Assembly: GCA_963693365.1 (NCBI GenBank)
Contig: CAVNZM010000013.1
Coordinates: 7,130,001 to 7,194,000 of the forward strand
Direction of reading: 5' to 3'
Source of the DNA: Amoebidium appalachense
Lineage: Eukaryota > Ichthyosporea
Length of the DNA stretch: 64,000 nt
Made by a program: the position numbers and the translations under genes. Shown piece by piece: positions 13,055 to 24,710 of this stretch. The notes under the pieces were generated by a model. That model was given only the letters and a program-made list of their open reading frames with translations. It had not been told where the DNA came from and did not search any database. Positions within the stretch are counted from its first letter, which is position 1; each line of letters begins with the position of its first letter.

Positions 13055-13759
13055 AACGGCCGGAGATGGGTGTGTAGCGTTTTTGAGATGGGAAAAGCCA
13101 TACAGACTTACGAAAATACAGAGAGGTGAGATGAACACGAGGGACTAGAGGGAATGGGGGGGATGGTCCTGATGGGAGGGTGGTGGAGTTCTAACAGTAC
13201 TTGGGGTTCAGGCAAATACCTGAGTGCCGTGTATACTGAGTTCAGCGACCGCACGGCAAAGTACCAGAGCCTGGACACGCAGCTCAAGCCCGTAAACAAC
13301 GTGCTCAAGGCCGACCACACCTTCCAAATTGGGAAGCTCACCGGCATCAATGGGGAGCCTCTGTACCGAGGCCTATGGACTTGTGTAAACGAGCTTGGCG
13401 GTGTGTGGTCCCTCCTCTTCTCCCCCCTCCCCCCCCACTCTCCCCCCAGGCCCCCTTCCCCCCCTCCCCCCCCCCCCCCCCACACACGCCCCCACCCCCC
13501 CCCCCCCCCACACACACACACACACACACCCCCCCCTCCCCCCCCCCCCCCCCCCCTCCCCCCTCTAGGGCCTTTAAATCTCTTAGGCTCCACATTTAAT
13601 GAGGTGGCACACTGTGAGTAGAGGTTTGTAGTATGTGGGTTTTGGGGACAATTCTTGCCCTGTCGAGCAAAAACTAGGAAGCTCCAGATATGTGTGTATG
13701 TGTTTTTGCTGGGTAGAGATTGGGGTGGGCTGGGGTGGAGCTTTCTTTTGGCGGGGAAT

Positions 13760-13795
<36 letters not shown>

Positions 13796-15320
13796 GGGGG
13801 GGGGGGGGGGGGGGGGGGGCAAGCTTCTGCCAAGCAGAATGGGAGTAGGGGCCAGTGATTGCAAGGGATGCAGGGGGGGGGGGGGGGGGGGGGGGAGAGA
13901 CACCACCGTCGGGGTTGAAGGTAGAGAGGGCAAGAGGCCCGGGGGTGGGGTGGGGGGGGGGGGGGGGGGGGGGACAGTAGGTGCCATATGGAGGGCTGTC
14001 CCATGGTTTGGGGGGAGGGGGGAGTGGGGAAGGATCGTGGGCACATGGGTTTGGGGGGAAGGCAGAGAGGGGGAAAGGATTGTGATCACAAGGGTTTAGG
14101 GGGAGGAAGGGGGAAGGATTGTAGGTACATGGGTTTAGGGGGGAGGGGGGGGGGGAAGATTTTGGGGGAAAGGGAGGCCTGGGGAAAGTATGTGGGCACA
14201 TGGGTTTGGGGGGAAGGAGGGGGAAGGGTTTTGGGGGAGAGGGAGGGGAAAGTATGTGGGCACATGGGTTTGGGGGGAGGGAGGGGGAAAGGATTGTGTG
14301 GGCACTGAAGTCTCGTGAAGGGCCATGTGGTAAGGGAAGCTAGAACATGCATGGCTGCTCGGAGATGCCCTCTCACACAGTGCGGCACCCCAGAGATCCG
14401 GGCGCAGGTATTTACACGGGACTGCAGCCACCAGGAGATTGAGCCCGTGATCCAGCGCATCTCTGCCACCACGGCGGCGCTCAACAGCAAGGGCCCGGCC
14501 TTCTTCTACACAGATCGGTGCTGCCAAGACCGGGCGTTTGTTGAGCGCATGTTTCCAACCCTAGCCCGGCCAAAATGCCCCGTCCGTCTGAACGAGGCTG
14601 CGCTGGTAAGCGTGACGGACGGTCTGCCTGGGCTGGAGCTGCCGGCCAACTACCCTAAGCCGGTGTACACCGACTGCCAGGGGGCGGTGGTGGCTACAGC
14701 GGCCATTCGTGCCGACCTGGAGGGGCAGCAGCACCGCGTGGTGGGGCTGGACTGCGAGTGGGTCTATCGGGTGGGCCAGGCGCGGTCCAAGGTTTGCACG
14801 CTGCAGATTGCCACCGCACGGGCCGTGTACATCTTCCACTTGGCACGCATGGGCCCCAACCACAGCCCGCCCGCGCGGCTGGTGGACGAGCTGATTGCGC
14901 TGCTTAGGGACCCCAGCATCATCAAGGTGGGCAAGCAGATCGGCACGGACTCGGCCCACCTCAACAAGGACTACGGCACCCCTGTGGCCAGCTATCTGGA
15001 GCTGGGCCGGTTCTGCTATGCCCGTGCAGCTATCACCTCTGCGGCCCGGGGCTTGGCCGACATCACTGCCCAGGTCATAGGCAAGAAGCTGCCCAAGCCG
15101 GCACTTGTTCGATGCTCCAACTGGCACGAGCCGCTATCAGAGGTGCAGGCCACCTACGCTGCCCTTGATGCATATGCGTCCCTGCAGGTCTACTCGGCCG
15201 TGGTCGATAGGCCAAACCTGTCAGGTGTGTATCCCACCTGCTTTTTGCCCCAGTGCTTATGTGCTTATGCCAGATATAGAAAGATTGTGGGCCCCCCAGA
15301 GGGGAGAGGGGAGGGGGAGG

Positions 15321-15352
<32 letters not shown>

Positions 15353-15446
15353 TGGCTGACCACATGGGCCAGTGTTCCAGTTGTGTTATGCTGGGTGTCG
15401 GGTGGCTATCAAAGGAGGGGGTGATTGGTGGTGGTGGTGGTGGTGG

Positions 15447-15477
<31 letters not shown>

Positions 15478-16520
15478 TATAGCACTGTTAACACGTGCAA
15501 GTGCCACACAAGCTGGGCACTGGGAGAGGGGGGGGGGGAGGGAGAAGGGGGGGGGGGGGGGGGGGGGGGGGGAGGGGGTTGCTAAGGAATATGCATTTGA
15601 TTTTTGTGGAGCGAAGAGAAAAACGTTGGTGCTGTGGCTTTTTGGCTGAGTTTTTTGCTTCCCTCTATGACATGCAGCGCGGCTTCATGCAAAGGCACTC
15701 GGTGAAGGGGTTGAGATTGTGCCCCGGCGGGGCCCACATGCTGCAGCAGCCACCGGGGTGGTGCTGGCTGTGCAGCCGGAGCGCTGGGGGGGCATGAAGG
15801 TGGGCAAGAAGCATGCAGTGGTGCGGGTGGATCAGGTGCTGTCGCCGGCCATGCAGGTGCCCTTTGGCCCCGACAAGGGCAAGACCCTGGGAGAGCTGGG
15901 CCCGCCGCCCTTTGAGCTGATGGTGCACCTGCAGTGGCTACGGCCCATTCAGCCCCCACCGGACCCAGGTGCCGAGGTGCCGGTGGTCCCTGACCCAGCC
16001 CCTCCCCCTGCCAGTCCTCCCCCTGCCGAGCAGCAGCAACCCCTTGCCGGCCCACAGGCACCCCCCCAGGACCCCCAGGCAGCCCCGGGGGGCCTTGAGG
16101 CAGCCCCAGGGGGACCCGAGGCAGCTCCCAGAGAGGGCATGTTGGGCCAGGCACCGCCTGGGGAGGTGGTGTGGCAGACTGTGCTGAATGACGCCTTCCA
16201 CTCCATTGCAAACACGGCGGACGGCACGTACAAGTCACACCCCCGCAGGGCTGAGTACGCACGCTCACTCAGCGAGGCAATATTTGTGTGGAATGAAGAG
16301 GATTACGGACATGTGAAGGTGCCCCCCCCTCCCCCCCCCCCCAAAATAAAAAATAAAAAATAAAAATAAAAAAAACGGCAACAACAACATGCGTGACTGA
16401 CGCGCACACACACATACACTCGTTAGCACACACTCACCATTCCACCCACAACCATGCACACCTTCGACAAAACTTCTGAGGGAAGAGAGAGAGCCTGAGC
16501 CTCAGAGAGAGGGGGGGCAA

Positions 16521-16560
<40 letters not shown>

Positions 16561-17151
16561 GGGGGGGGAGGGGGGGAGGAGAGTGGGGGTTATTCATATG
16601 CCTAGAGAGAAATAATGTAGGGTTGTGGGGGGAAATAGCCACATGCATTTTTTACTTGTGTTGGGGGAGAAGATGGGGGGGGTGGAGGGGAGGGGTCCTA
16701 CAATAACGGCAGGTATCAAAGTCTACCAAACCCAAATTGCAGTGTGCGTAGTAAATTAATATTGGCATCCTGCCTCACAGGGGGTGCTGGAGCAGAAGGG
16801 CATCGACATTGAAACCGAGCTCAAGGGCGGCGACCTGAGCTACTTCATGGAGCGCATCCGGCGGGTTATTCCCGACCCATACACGCTGGTCTCGCGGCTG
16901 GTGGAGTTCAAAAACACCTACAAGGATGTGCCGCCCGGACCGGATGGCAAGCCTCTGTTCAAGAAGGATGGCTTTGAAAGACTCGAGGCAACAACCCCCC
17001 CCCCCCCCCCTCCCCCTGCAGGCGCCCAACAACTCCACCACCACAGAAAAGATTCTTCGCTTATTTGTCATCCTTGGTTCATCTGCACACACACGCACAC
17101 CCTAGCCTCCCCCCCCCCCCCCCCCCCCCCCCCCAAACATACACACACACA

Positions 17152-17209
<58 letters not shown>

Positions 17210-17281
17210 CCCGCACGGCCCTTGCTGCCTAGCCAGTTGTTTTTTGCCTTTCCCTGCTCGTTTTTTTCCTTAGCAACCCCA

Positions 17282-17326
<45 letters not shown>

Positions 17327-18995
17327 ACACACATACACACACACTACCACCACCACCACCCACCCATCTCTCTGATGTTTGCTTGTGCCCCCACAGTCGC
17401 TGCTCGAACACGCCCAAAATGGCTGTCTGTCGGACCCCCCCGGCCTGCCCCTCTACTACGAGACCACTGCCGACGCAGATGGGCTCATGCGCTACCGCTG
17501 CATCCGGGGCACCAACGAGGTGGAGGGGGCAGTGCACAACCCCCTGGCCACCCACTTTGGGGCCACACGCATGTCGCTGCGCCTGCTGGACGCCACCATG
17601 TCCAATAGGCGCCACCGCCACAACCTGCGTGCACACTACCGCAACCGCCTGGGTCAGGCATCGGGGCCCCCCCACTACAGCCCCTGGATTGTTGACGACA
17701 TGGAGGCACTGGCGCTGATGCTGTACGGCCATCACCTCGACCCCCAGTGGGTACCCGTAGGCTGCTACAAGCTACCGGAGGAGTACTTCAACTTTGCCCC
17801 GCTCTCCTGTGTGGCCAATGCCCCGGCGCAGGAGCCAGTTGCGGTGCCCGCACCCCCACCTCCGTCTGATAACATCGAGCCTGCAGCCAATGGCGTGATG
17901 GGCGGGCCAGAGGACTGTGAGGTCGAGGAGGGTGACGGTGCTGCCATGGGGGGGGGCAACCAGGTGGCGCGTGGTGCACCACAGCCGGACCCTGCACTGA
18001 GGGGCGACTACAAGTTCCTGGCGCAGAAGCAACATGTGGCCATCCCCTTCCTTCCGGTGCTTACCCCTCAGGAGCGCAAGCTATTCAGCACGCTGCTCCT
18101 GGGCACCTACAAGGCACATGCAAAGCCCAACGGCCAGCTGTTCGAGGCTTTGGCCCAAGACTTCAACAAGGCTGCCTCTGTGGCTGGGGGAATCTACATG
18201 AAGGATGCGGCCTACATCAAGAAGCATTTCGACAAGTGGAAGACCTGGCAGACGGCACATGCACAGCGCTCCACACACGAGGGCCTGGCAGATCACCGCA
18301 AGCGTATGCGCGAGGAGAGGGCAGACGCTGTGCCAGCAACCATACGGCCTGCCCCCTTGCCACCCCTCCCTGTTCCAGACGGTGTCGATGCAGGGGCGCA
18401 GCGTGAGCGGCCCTTGCCCATGCTAGTGGGCAAAAAGCATCGCAACATTGGCCCTGAGGGGCCCCTGCAGATGGATTTGCCGGTGCCCCCTCCTATGCAG
18501 CCACCCCAGAGAGCCCCCAAGACCTGCAAGACGTGTGGCCGCCAGGGCAAGGGCTGCCCCGGCTCCAATCGGGCCAAGAGCTGCCCACGTTGGGTTGCAG
18601 CCAATCAGGATGCCATGCCACCAGCACCCGCGCTTGACATGCAGCAGGGCCATGTGCCGCACATGCCCCCTGCACCCCATCCAGGCCCGCACCACCCACA
18701 TGGCTGGCCCCCACCGTGGGGCATCATGCCGCCTCAGCCCGGCCCTGCCTTCCCCATGCCTGGGCTACTGCCGCAGCACGGTCCCCATCCTTACTTGGGC
18801 CATGTGGGCCAGCCCTCGGCTGGTGGGCAGTTCCCACCCCCTTCTCGTGCATCTGCTGTGCTGGGCCTGGCGTTGCCACCTGCTGGAGAGACGCAGCTGC
18901 AATGGCACGATCGAAAGCAAAGTAATCGTGGCCGCAAGTCTGCAGGCAGCCAATCAGGATCTCAGAGTAGTCAGAGTAGCCAAACTAGTGTCTAA
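11110..18995 (+). CDS. Seven-exon transposase-like / 3'-5' exonuclease protein (right-arm copy)
   Basis: Exons: 11110-12257, 13212-13400, 13569-13603, 14381-15224, 15678-16318, 16781-16987, 17397-18995. All junction phases agree, giving about 1,554 residues once one A-run indel is allowed. Order: basic N-terminus (GGAREGAGRKK), Cys-containing domain resembling DUF6729, RNase H-fold segments (DHTF, FYTD), WRN-type DEDDy exonuclease, small domain, GTNEVEG motif, Pro-rich tail with a zinc knuckle. Such exonuclease/DUF6729 proteins are known as repeat-associated eukaryotic proteins; the reading as a MULE-like transposase with an exonuclease between the second D and the E is my inference. Two introns (after exons 1 and 6) would need GC donors. 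Seven A at 11188-11194 break the frame; six or nine would restore it. An AATAAA lies 168 bp after the stop. The role is probably DNA transposition or genome-parasite maintenance, not a host pathway. Confidence 0.8.
13212..13400 (+). CDS. Exon 2, right-arm gene: first RNase H-fold strands
   Basis: Encodes KYLSAVYTEF through LKADHTFQIGKL to GLWTCVNELG. The DHTF string in a hydrophobic context looks like the first catalytic Asp region of MULE/hAT-type transposases (D-x-T/F pattern). The acceptor is GGTTCAG and the donor GGCG before GTGTGTGG, phase 1 to phase 1. The flanking introns consist mostly of G- or C-runs and CA repeats. Confidence 0.7.
13569..13603 (+). CDS. Exon 3, right-arm gene (micro-exon, 35 nt)
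   Basis: Sits between CCTCTAG and GTGGCA and encodes about 11 residues (PLNLLGSTFNE). It is proposed because exon 2 ends in phase 1 and exon 4 begins in phase 0; including these 35 nt makes the phases agree. The same 35 nt are present in the left arm at 7820-7854. A misplaced donor in exon 2 is the alternative. Confidence 0.5.
14381..15224 (+). CDS. Exon 4, right-arm gene: second Asp region and WRN-type 3'-5' exonuclease
   Basis: Begins after CACACAG with CGTPEIRAQVF. FFYTDRCCQDRAFVERMFP resembles the second Asp motif of MULE-like transposases (tDr...FP). The exonuclease follows: Exo I VVGLDCEW (D-x-E), Exo II in VGKQIGTDSAHL (Asp), Exo III YAALDAYASLQVY (Tyr-x3-Asp). These match the WRN/RNase D DEDDy layout, and all four acidic residues plus the Tyr are present, so the nuclease looks catalytically competent. 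The expected reaction is 3'-to-5' removal of nucleotides with two metal ions. Donor TCAG before GTGTGT, phase 1. The exon is the same length (844 nt) in both arms. Confidence 0.88.
15678..16318 (+). CDS. Exon 5, right-arm gene: post-exonuclease domain with Pro-rich insert
   Basis: Joined to exon 4 in phase 1 (NLS-A-RLHAKALG). It encodes a small beta-rich domain (VVLAVQPERW, HAVVRVDQVLSP, VPFGPDKGKTLGELG), then a long Pro/Ala/Gln insert of low complexity and a conserved-looking C-terminal part (VVWQTVLNDAFHSI ... EAIFVWNEEDYGHVK). The exon ends AAG before GTGCCC in phase 0. The left arm has Ala where this arm has Ser in EYARSLSEA, one of the few amino-acid differences. Confidence 0.75.
16781..16987 (+). 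CDS. Exon 6, right-arm gene
   Basis: Starts after CCTCACAG with GVLEQKGID and runs to DGFERLE. The only phase-0 end compatible with exon 7 is CTCGAG before GCAACA, a second GC-type donor. A C-run follows at once, so the true donor could be hidden by sequence error. The length is 207 nt in both arms. Confidence 0.65.
17397..18995 (+). CDS. Exon 7, right-arm gene: GTNEVEG domain, zinc knuckle and Pro-rich tail
   Basis: 532 residues after a CCCCACAG acceptor. The N-terminal part has YRCIRGTNEVEGAVHN, which I take as the final acidic (E) region of the RNase H-fold transposase core. It is followed by NRRHRHNLRAHYRNR and HYSPWIVDDME. The middle is alpha-helical and charged. CKTCGRQGKGCPG ... SCP is a Cys-rich knuckle. 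The tail is His/Pro/Met-rich and ends in Ser/Gln repeats. The exon is fully open here but frameshifted in the left arm. Confidence 0.8.
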   Translation, partial: SLLEHAQNGCLSDPPGLPLYYETTADADGLMRYRCIRGTNEVEGAVHNPLATHFGATRMSLRLLDATMSNRRHRHNLRAHYRNRLGQASGPPHYSPWIVDDMEALALMLYGHHLDPQWVPVGCYKLPEEYFNFAPLSCVANAPAQEPVAVPAPPPPSDNIEPAANGVMGGPEDCEVEEGDGAAMGGGNQVARGAPQPDPALRGDYKFLAQKQHVAIPFLPVLTPQERKLFSTLLLGTYKAHAKPNGQLFEALAQDFNKAASVAGGIYMKDAAYIKKHFDKWKTWQTAHAQRSTHEGLADHRKRMREERADAVPATIRPAPLPPLPVPDGVDAGAQRERPLPMLVGKKHRNIGPEGPLQMDLPVPPPMQPPQRAPKTCKTCGRQGKGCPGSNRAKSCPRWVAANQDAMPPAPALDMQQGHVPHMPPAPHPGPHHPHGWPPPWGIMPPQPGPAFPMPGLLPQHGPHPYLGHVGQPSAGGQFPPPSRASAVLGLALPPAGETQLQWHDRKQSNRGRKSAGSQSGSQSSQSSQTSV

Positions 18996-19440
18996 TATTG
19001 GAATGTACACCAATGTAACGGATCTCATATGTGTTGTAGTGCTTCAAGTTATACCTGTTCTTCGTACAGTCATGTTAGGGGGGAGGGGGGGGGGGGGGGG
19101 GGGGGGGGGGCTAGCTTTCATTCCGAAGTTTACTGTAAAGAATTAAAATTTAGAATCTGAGTAATAAATAGTACAGAGCCTTTGCACTTTTCTCTGTTTG
19201 TTAGGAATTCTTTGTGATCGAGAGTATGGTGTGTTAGACTATTGGTGTTAATGTGTCCTGGAAGGTGTATAATGTCTGCTGGCCGTAGTCAGTATCTATT
19301 TTTAGGTATATAGTATATTTTTAAATGTTGGCCGCTGGCCAATAAATAGCAAATAATAAACACACGATAAAGTCAACAGCGTGCCAAAAAACTAATCCCC
19401 AGCGAGCGCACCCAGTGATGTGTGTGTGTGTGTGTGTGTC

Positions 19441-19504
<64 letters not shown>

Positions 19505-20842
19505 CGCGTGCGTGCGTGTGTGTGTGTGTGTGCGTGCGTGCGTGCGTGTGTGCGTGTGTGCGTGTGTGCGTGTGTGCGTGTGTGTGTGTGAGTGTGTGTG
19601 TGTGTGTGTGTATGTGTGGTGTGGTGTGTGCGCGGCTTGTACATATGTACGTGTTCATGTGCACCTGTGTCGGACCTACGAAGTACATGAAAGTAAATTT
19701 TGACAGCATCGATCTGCCGGTGTGTATGTGTATGTGTGCCAGTGCAGCAGGTGTGCCTTGTAACTGATAGCTTCGCATTTTACGTGTGTGTATATATAGT
19801 AGTACGCATAGACACTTGCTGATCATTCGGATCGACATTAATATTTAATCTGTCGGTCCTCGGTTTTTTGAGTGAATGATGATCAAGTGTAAGAGCATTC
19901 ACTTGGCAAGTATTAATGTTGCAGAGGCTAGCTGCAGCTGCAAGCGTCGGATGCACACTGACAATTGTCTTTTCAGCGAGTCTAACCTGCAGGCAGCAGC
20001 TGCACACATATAGGGTTGTTATCTTGCGGCACATGCACGGTGATCATTTCAGAGTAATAGAGTTCAGAGCAATGAAAATAATGAAAATAACTAAACTTTG
20101 TGACTACTTTAAAGTTGCTGAGATCATACGTGGTGCAAGCTGCACTATGAACACATGTATAGTGCTAGTAATTAATACATTTTTGTTGCCTTCTGCAGGG
20201 TTATCGTAGCTACGTCACGGCCTGCACTCAGGGGGGGGAGGGGGGGGGGGAGAGGGGGGATGATTCGAAGGGGGTATAAATAAGAACATGCACCTAAAGG
20301 TCTTTCCCGTGGATCCTCCCCCCTCCCCCCCCCACCTCTCCCTCCCCCGGGGCCCCATACTATGATATCTAGGCCCAATATTATATGCCCCTTCCCCCCC
20401 CCCCCCCCCCCCTCCTCTCCGGATCCCCGGACCCCACTTCCCTACCCGGAGGCTCAAGAGCTCCCCCTTCCCCTTCCCCCCCCCCCCTCCCCCCCCCCCC
20501 CCCAAGGCTTACGGGGGCCCTTCTTCATCGAGGGGGAGGGGGTGGGGGTGGGGGGGGTGGGGGGAGGGGGTGGGGGGAGGGGAAGTGGAAGGCGGGGGTG
20601 GATGCATGTCAGCCTAGGTGAATTCAATTGTTTAACTCCAGTGTGCAGGACTGGTCTGAAGGCTTAAGAAAACAACGAGGAAATGGGGTCCAGTGGAGGT
20701 GGTGGTGGTGTTCTGTGTGTGTGTGTACACGTGCACGTATGTGTGTGGTTTTTTTAAGGGGTGAGTGGTGGTGGTGGTGGTGGTGGTGGTCACCGTGGTG
20801 GTGGTGTGTGTGTCTGGTGTGTGTGTGTGTGTGTGTGGGGGT

Positions 20843-20876
<34 letters not shown>

Positions 20877-21409
20877 TAGAAAGAAAAACTGCTCGTGGGT
20901 CACTGTTTTTCGTCACTGTATTTGTAACGGGCCGCTCATATTTATATAACTACTTTAATTTAAGTACACGTGTTCATTATCATATACGATGGCCAAATAT
21001 AGAAATTTTGGCGTCGAAGTTCTTGGAGCTAAAAAAACGTTTAAAAGGGGGAAATAATAGCTTGGCCCCAAATTTACCTTGCCGTTTTTAGCGAATGTAT
21101 TTTTTATTCATGAGTTCTAGTGATTCAGTGAGTGCACGTGCCTGCCTCAGGCTGATCATGACAACTGCAACACACCATTCCTACATGGATATCAACCAAA
21201 AGAAAATAGTATATACTGTGGTGGTCTCCTAAACCTTGTGCGGCATGCGCATACATGATATTACAGTGACGCATGTGCATATTATTGTTCTGTACACCGG
21301 AGTGTGCCGGTGCACGTGGCTGTTTTGTGCACATGTTACAATAGCAGCACGATCTCCCTAAACTCCATGTTTACACATCCCTCACCCTGGCTCTGCCTTG
21401 TCGGTGCTC
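18996..21409. other. Outer, non-coding part of the right arm
   Basis: Mirror of 1-2397: a polyadenylation signal, a GT microsatellite at about 19419-19620, C-rich blocks at 20310-20500, a G-run at about 20844-20874 and unique sequence to 21409. No coding signal found. Confidence 0.7.
19163..19168 (+). terminator. Polyadenylation signal AATAAA of the right-arm gene
   Basis: AATAAA lies 168 bp after the stop codon at 18995. The mirrored site in the left arm (near 2235) lacks 4 bp and reads GTAATAGTAC on the minus strand, so the hexamer is lost there. Confidence 0.55.
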
Positions 21410-23392
<1,983 letters not shown>

Positions 23393-24523
23393 TTAGGGCC
23401 CATTGTAGCTGCGATTAGCGTCGTAGCGAATTGTTGGCTGGCTGTTTCCACTTCCATATTTAGCAATGTCGTTAAAGGTGCCAGCACTTCGGAAGTGAGT
23501 GTCCCAGACAGAGGCACCCTTGCCGGATTTGTTGTTGGAGTAGTAACCCCCCAGATTGATTGTTCCGTAGTTGCGGTTGTTGGCAAAAACCCCACCTCGG
23601 TCACCCTCGCACTCATTACTGTCGAAATAACCTTTTATGGTTATCGTTCCCCGATTCTGCGCAATCCATGCGGCACCACCGCGCGCACCGCTGTCCCATC
23701 CAAAGTTCTGCGCTTTGTTGCGCACAAATTCAGAATGAATGTCAATAGAAACCCCCGCAGATACGTTTCCAACCCATAGAGCCCCCCCTCCGTTGGCACG
23801 GTTGTTGATGAATTTATTGTTCCACAGCTGCAGACTTCCACTGGTAATTTTGTTGATGCCGATCGCACCCCCACACCCATGCCCAAACTGGTGCTGGTTG
23901 TTTTCGAATCTGCTATCAGTAACTTTCACACTGCCGCCGGCGTTTTCAATCCAGATGGCACCGCCTCCCTCGTACATTTCTGTATCAAAATTCACGACGT
24001 TGTTAACAAACACGGAGCTAGAAATGTCGACATTCTTTGTGGTGCCGACGAAAAACACGCTGCCTCCCCTCGCCCCAGTGTTGAAGTCTCGAAACGAACA
24101 CCTGCGCACCACGAGGTTGACTGTACCAAGGTAATCCGTGGTCGGGAAGTAACCCGTTCCCAGGCCCCGTGTTCTGAGCACACTGCCATACCCTCCCGCA
24201 TTCGCAAATCTAATGTTCTCCAGCGTGACGGTTATCCCACTCGTAGTTGCGCGGAAAATTGTGTCGCCTGGGCGTGACCCGTCGATGTTTGCGGTTAAGG
24301 TGGGTGTTCGGCCCCCTGCCCCAACAAATGCAACAGACTTCCACAAGTCGACCTCCCCCCAGACGGTATAATCGCTATTCACTCGAATGGTGCCTCCGGA
24401 AGGGGCAGCGTCGACTGCTTCCCAGATGGAGTCGAAGCATTTGCGGTTGGTTTGGAAGGTGCAGGCTGAGGCGGTGGTGAAGAGCGCCGCGACCACAGGT
24501 AGAACGACGATAGTTTTGTTCAT
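23393..24523 (-). CDS. Secreted right-handed beta-helix protein
   Basis: Intact 376-residue single-exon frame with an ATG at 24523. The N-terminus (MNKTIVVLPVVAALFTTASA) is a clear signal peptide, with cleavage expected before Cys. The rest is Gly/Asn-rich with repeated GGA-(I/L/A)-W and F-x-x-N strings (GGAIWIEN, FENN, GGALWVGN, FVRN, GGAAWIAQN, FDSN) and T/V-rich strands. This pattern is typical of parallel beta-helix (pectin-lyase-fold) proteins and resembles the GGA/FxxN repeats of chlamydial polymorphic membrane proteins. No catalytic residues can be named. There is no membrane anchor, so it is likely an extracellular or cell-surface adhesive or structural protein. A TATA box lies 180 bp upstream. 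Confidence 0.85.
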   Translation of the reverse strand: MNKTIVVLPVVAALFTTASACTFQTNRKCFDSIWEAVDAAPSGGTIRVNSDYTVWGEVDLWKSVAFVGAGGRTPTLTANIDGSRPGDTIFRATTSGITVTLENIRFANAGGYGSVLRTRGLGTGYFPTTDYLGTVNLVVRRCSFRDFNTGARGGSVFFVGTTKNVDISSSVFVNNVVNFDTEMYEGGGAIWIENAGGSVKVTDSRFENNQHQFGHGCGGAIGINKITSGSLQLWNNKFINNRANGGGALWVGNVSAGVSIDIHSEFVRNKAQNFGWDSGARGGAAWIAQNRGTITIKGYFDSNECEGDRGGVFANNRNYGTINLGGYYSNNKSGKGASVWDTHFRSAGTFNDIAKYGSGNSQPTIRYDANRSYNGP

Positions 24524-24702
24524 GTTTGGAGTAGTGTTTAAGGCCGCCCAGGAAATTTCTTAGCCTATCTGAATCCCGCAGCTAGCTTATACGGTGGCAG
24601 AATCGGCTAGCTACAAGGTGTGGTGGTCGCAGGCGTCTTTTTGTAACACTCTATCGGCAATGAAGTTGCGGTTGAACTGAAAGAAGGTTGAGCCTGTGTG
24701 CC

Positions 24703-24710
24703 TTTTTATA
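24703..24710 (-). promoter_or_regulatory. TATA box of the beta-helix gene
   Basis: TATAAAAA on the minus strand, 180 bp before the ATG at 24523. Transcription would start near 24675, leaving a 5' leader of about 150 nt. Confidence 0.6.

Larger units (their letters stand above)
10783..21409 (+). repeat. Right arm of the giant inverted repeat
   Basis: Reverse complement of 1-10633. This arm carries the better preserved copy of the exonuclease/transposase-like gene: its last exon is open from end to end, while the left arm has an extra C in a C-run at about 3437-3446. The outer boundary cannot be placed, because the matching left end is the window edge; beyond 21409 there is nothing to compare. 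Confidence 0.95.

Noticed and set aside
13066-13127. Small exon (EMGKAIQTYENTER) between exons 1 and 2 of the right-arm gene
   Set aside because: Exon 1 joins exon 2 directly in phase and in the expected order; including this segment adds nothing needed and its acceptor is poor.
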